Source: DASVWZ01 sp036392935 (lineage in GTDB: Bacteria > Acidobacteriota > Terriglobia > Terriglobales > Acidobacteriaceae). From it: a stretch of 64,000 nt of DNA. This document shows positions 62,885 through 64,000 of the stretch, piece after piece (positions within the stretch are counted from its first letter, which is position 1; each line of letters begins with the position of its first letter). The DNA is taken from positions 1 to 64,000 of the forward strand of contig DASVWZ010000300.1 in NCBI GenBank assembly GCA_036392935.1, read 5' to 3'. The position numbers and the translations under genes are program-made. Below the pieces are notes generated by a model. It saw only the letters and a list, made by a program, of their open reading frames with translations, made no database searches and was not told the origin of the DNA.

Positions 62885-64000
62885 ATGCGTCATTCCGAAC
62901 CCTCTACAGTCCTTGAAAAACAGACCGAATCCACTGAAAAGGCCAAGCCTCTCAAAGTCGGATTCGTGAGCCTGGGTTGCCCCAAAAACCTGGTCGATAG
63001 CGAAGTGATGATGGGCATGGTGGCGCAATCGGGCGCGAATCTTGTTCCCGACGCCGAGGATGCCGATGTGATCGTTGTCAACACCTGTTCCTTCATTGAG
63101 ACTGCGCAGCGCGAATCCATCGACACAATTCTGGAGATGGCGCGGCATAAAAGCAAAGGCCGGGCTCGGAAGTTGGTGGTCGCAGGCTGCCTGGTGGAGC
63201 GGTTTCGCGATGAGATCAGAAAGAATATTCCTGAGGTTGATGCGGTGGTCGGAACCGGAGAATTGGAGAGCATTCTTCCCGCAGTTGGCCTCGAGCAACA
63301 CAGCCCGGCGGATTCTCCATTCAGGATTCTGAGCTCGCGTGCGGAAGGCGACGCTCGCGCTGCGCAAGGACGGTTTTCGCGCGAATCGTGGGATGGCGCG
63401 ATTTTCGATCTGCCCAACTATCTTTATGATGAAGCTACGCCGCGCGTGCTCGCCACGCCAGGTTATACGGCTTACATCAAGATTGCTGAAGGCTGCGATC
63501 ATCCGTGCACGTTCTGCATCATTCCGCAGTTGCGCGGCAAGTTTCGTTCGCGCCGGTTCGAATCGGTAGTTGCCGAGGCGGAGCGGCTGGCGCACGGCGG
63601 AGTCCGCGAGATCACGCTGATTGGGCAGGACACGACCTGCTATGGCGAGGATTTCAACCTTCAGGATGGGTTGGCGTTGTTGCTTGAAAAGCTGGCTGGC
63701 ATCGATGGGCTGCGCTGGGTACGGTTTCTTTATGCCTATCCGAACAAGATCACCGGGCGATTGCTCGAGACGATCGCAGCGCACGACAAGATCTGTTCGT
63801 ACGTTGATGTGCCTCTGCAGCACGCGTCGGCTTCGGTATTGAAGCGGATGAAGCGCGGCGGAGGGGCGGGAATTTTCCTGCGGTCGATCGAGAAGATGCG
63901 GCGCTCGATCCCGAATCTTACCTTGCGTACTTCTTTCATCGTCGGCTTTCCGGGCGAGACAGAGAAGGAATTCGAGGAGCTCTGCGACTTCGTGCGAGAA
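62885..64000 (+). CDS. rimO: Ribosomal protein S12 methylthiotransferase RimO (3' end beyond window)
   Basis: The first 372 codons of a radical SAM methylthiotransferase that modifies Asp of ribosomal protein S12. The N-terminal UPF0004 domain has VSLGCPKNLVDSE and NTCSFIETA, and the radical SAM cluster motif is CDHPCTFC, followed by IPQLRGKFRSR. This short IPQLRGKFRSR form distinguishes RimO from MiaB. The frame is open to the window edge with no stop, so the C-terminal TRAM domain is not seen. The start ATG follows an AT-rich stretch without a clear ribosome binding site. Confidence 0.95.
   Translation, partial: MRHSEPSTVLEKQTESTEKAKPLKVGFVSLGCPKNLVDSEVMMGMVAQSGANLVPDAEDADVIVVNTCSFIETAQRESIDTILEMARHKSKGRARKLVVAGCLVERFRDEIRKNIPEVDAVVGTGELESILPAVGLEQHSPADSPFRILSSRAEGDARAAQGRFSRESWDGAIFDLPNYLYDEATPRVLATPGYTAYIKIAEGCDHPCTFCIIPQLRGKFRSRRFESVVAEAERLAHGGVREITLIGQDTTCYGEDFNLQDGLALLLEKLAGIDGLRWVRFLYAYPNKITGRLLETIAAHDKICSYVDVPLQHASASVLKRMKRGGGAGIFLRSIEKMRRSIPNLTLRTSFIVGFPGETEKEFEELCDFVRE

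Overview
The window looks like a chromosomal segment of an acidobacterium, probably Terriglobia or a relative. Supporting signs are four Gloeo/Verruco (GloVer) tandem-repeat secreted proteins, a GAF-TonB fusion, the futalosine menaquinone genes mqnA and mqnC, an outer-membrane biogenesis set (lptE, lpxB, Mla-type ABC genes), REP-associated tyrosine transposase repeats and moderately high GC. The taxonomic call is inference from gene content; no rRNA gene is present.

Layout. 1-7.1 kb: a family 2 glycosyltransferase, a GAF/TonB-C membrane protein, two GloVer-repeat genes separated by a near-identical decayed copy of the TonB-C tail, and a REP-associated transposase with its REP hairpins. 7.1-11.5 kb: a LuxR-type regulator with a degenerate receiver, an ExeA-like ATPase, a secreted beta-helix protein behind a structured leader with an intrinsic terminator, and a small secreted protein. 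11.7-20.3 kb: mqnC, another GloVer protein, a secreted surface-type protein, mqnA, dprA, topA. 20.4-25.6 kb: a SulP transporter, Mla-type ABC ATPase and permease without an MCE gene, two copies of an unassigned intergenic element, and the fourth GloVer gene. 26-33.3 kb: a sigma-54 response regulator with a large PDZ/GAF/PAS histidine kinase, a DUF3052 protein, an FtsB-like protein, a phosphohexomutase and cutA. 33.4-35.7 kb: BON lipoprotein, truncated hemoglobin, DinB-like protein, rpsT. 35.8-41.5 kb: a tightly packed minus-strand operon psd-pssA-asd-like-lptE-holA, followed by an SRA-like/HNH nuclease gene and an N-acetyltransferase gene broken by one in-frame stop. 41.6-45 kb: a DUF465 protein and the operon meaB-mce-NTF2-tsaB-rimI. 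45-51.9 kb: a PemK/MazF toxin-antitoxin pair, a cation/proton antiporter, a hydrolase, an acyl-CoA dehydrogenase, a methyltransferase, a DUF962 protein and hemW. 52-64 kb: an ABC exporter carrying an in-frame repeat insertion, a decayed intergenic region, lpxB, a lipoprotein, an M1-fold protein that has lost its zinc site, fabH, the SRP RNA, a TgpA-like transglutaminase, and the start of rimO, which runs off the window.

Most of the window is housekeeping: envelope phospholipid and LPS assembly, DNA topology and uptake, tRNA t6A synthesis, propionate/methylmalonyl-CoA metabolism and menaquinone synthesis. The accessory layer is the GloVer genes, the REP and other dispersed repeats, the toxin-antitoxin pair and the SRA-HNH nuclease. 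The observations most worth following up are a bipartite intergenic element seen three times, the in-frame repeat in the ABC exporter, the dead M1 peptidase with TPRs, the SRA-HNH gene within a housekeeping operon, and exactly seven repeats in each of the four GloVer proteins, which suggests a seven-bladed propeller.
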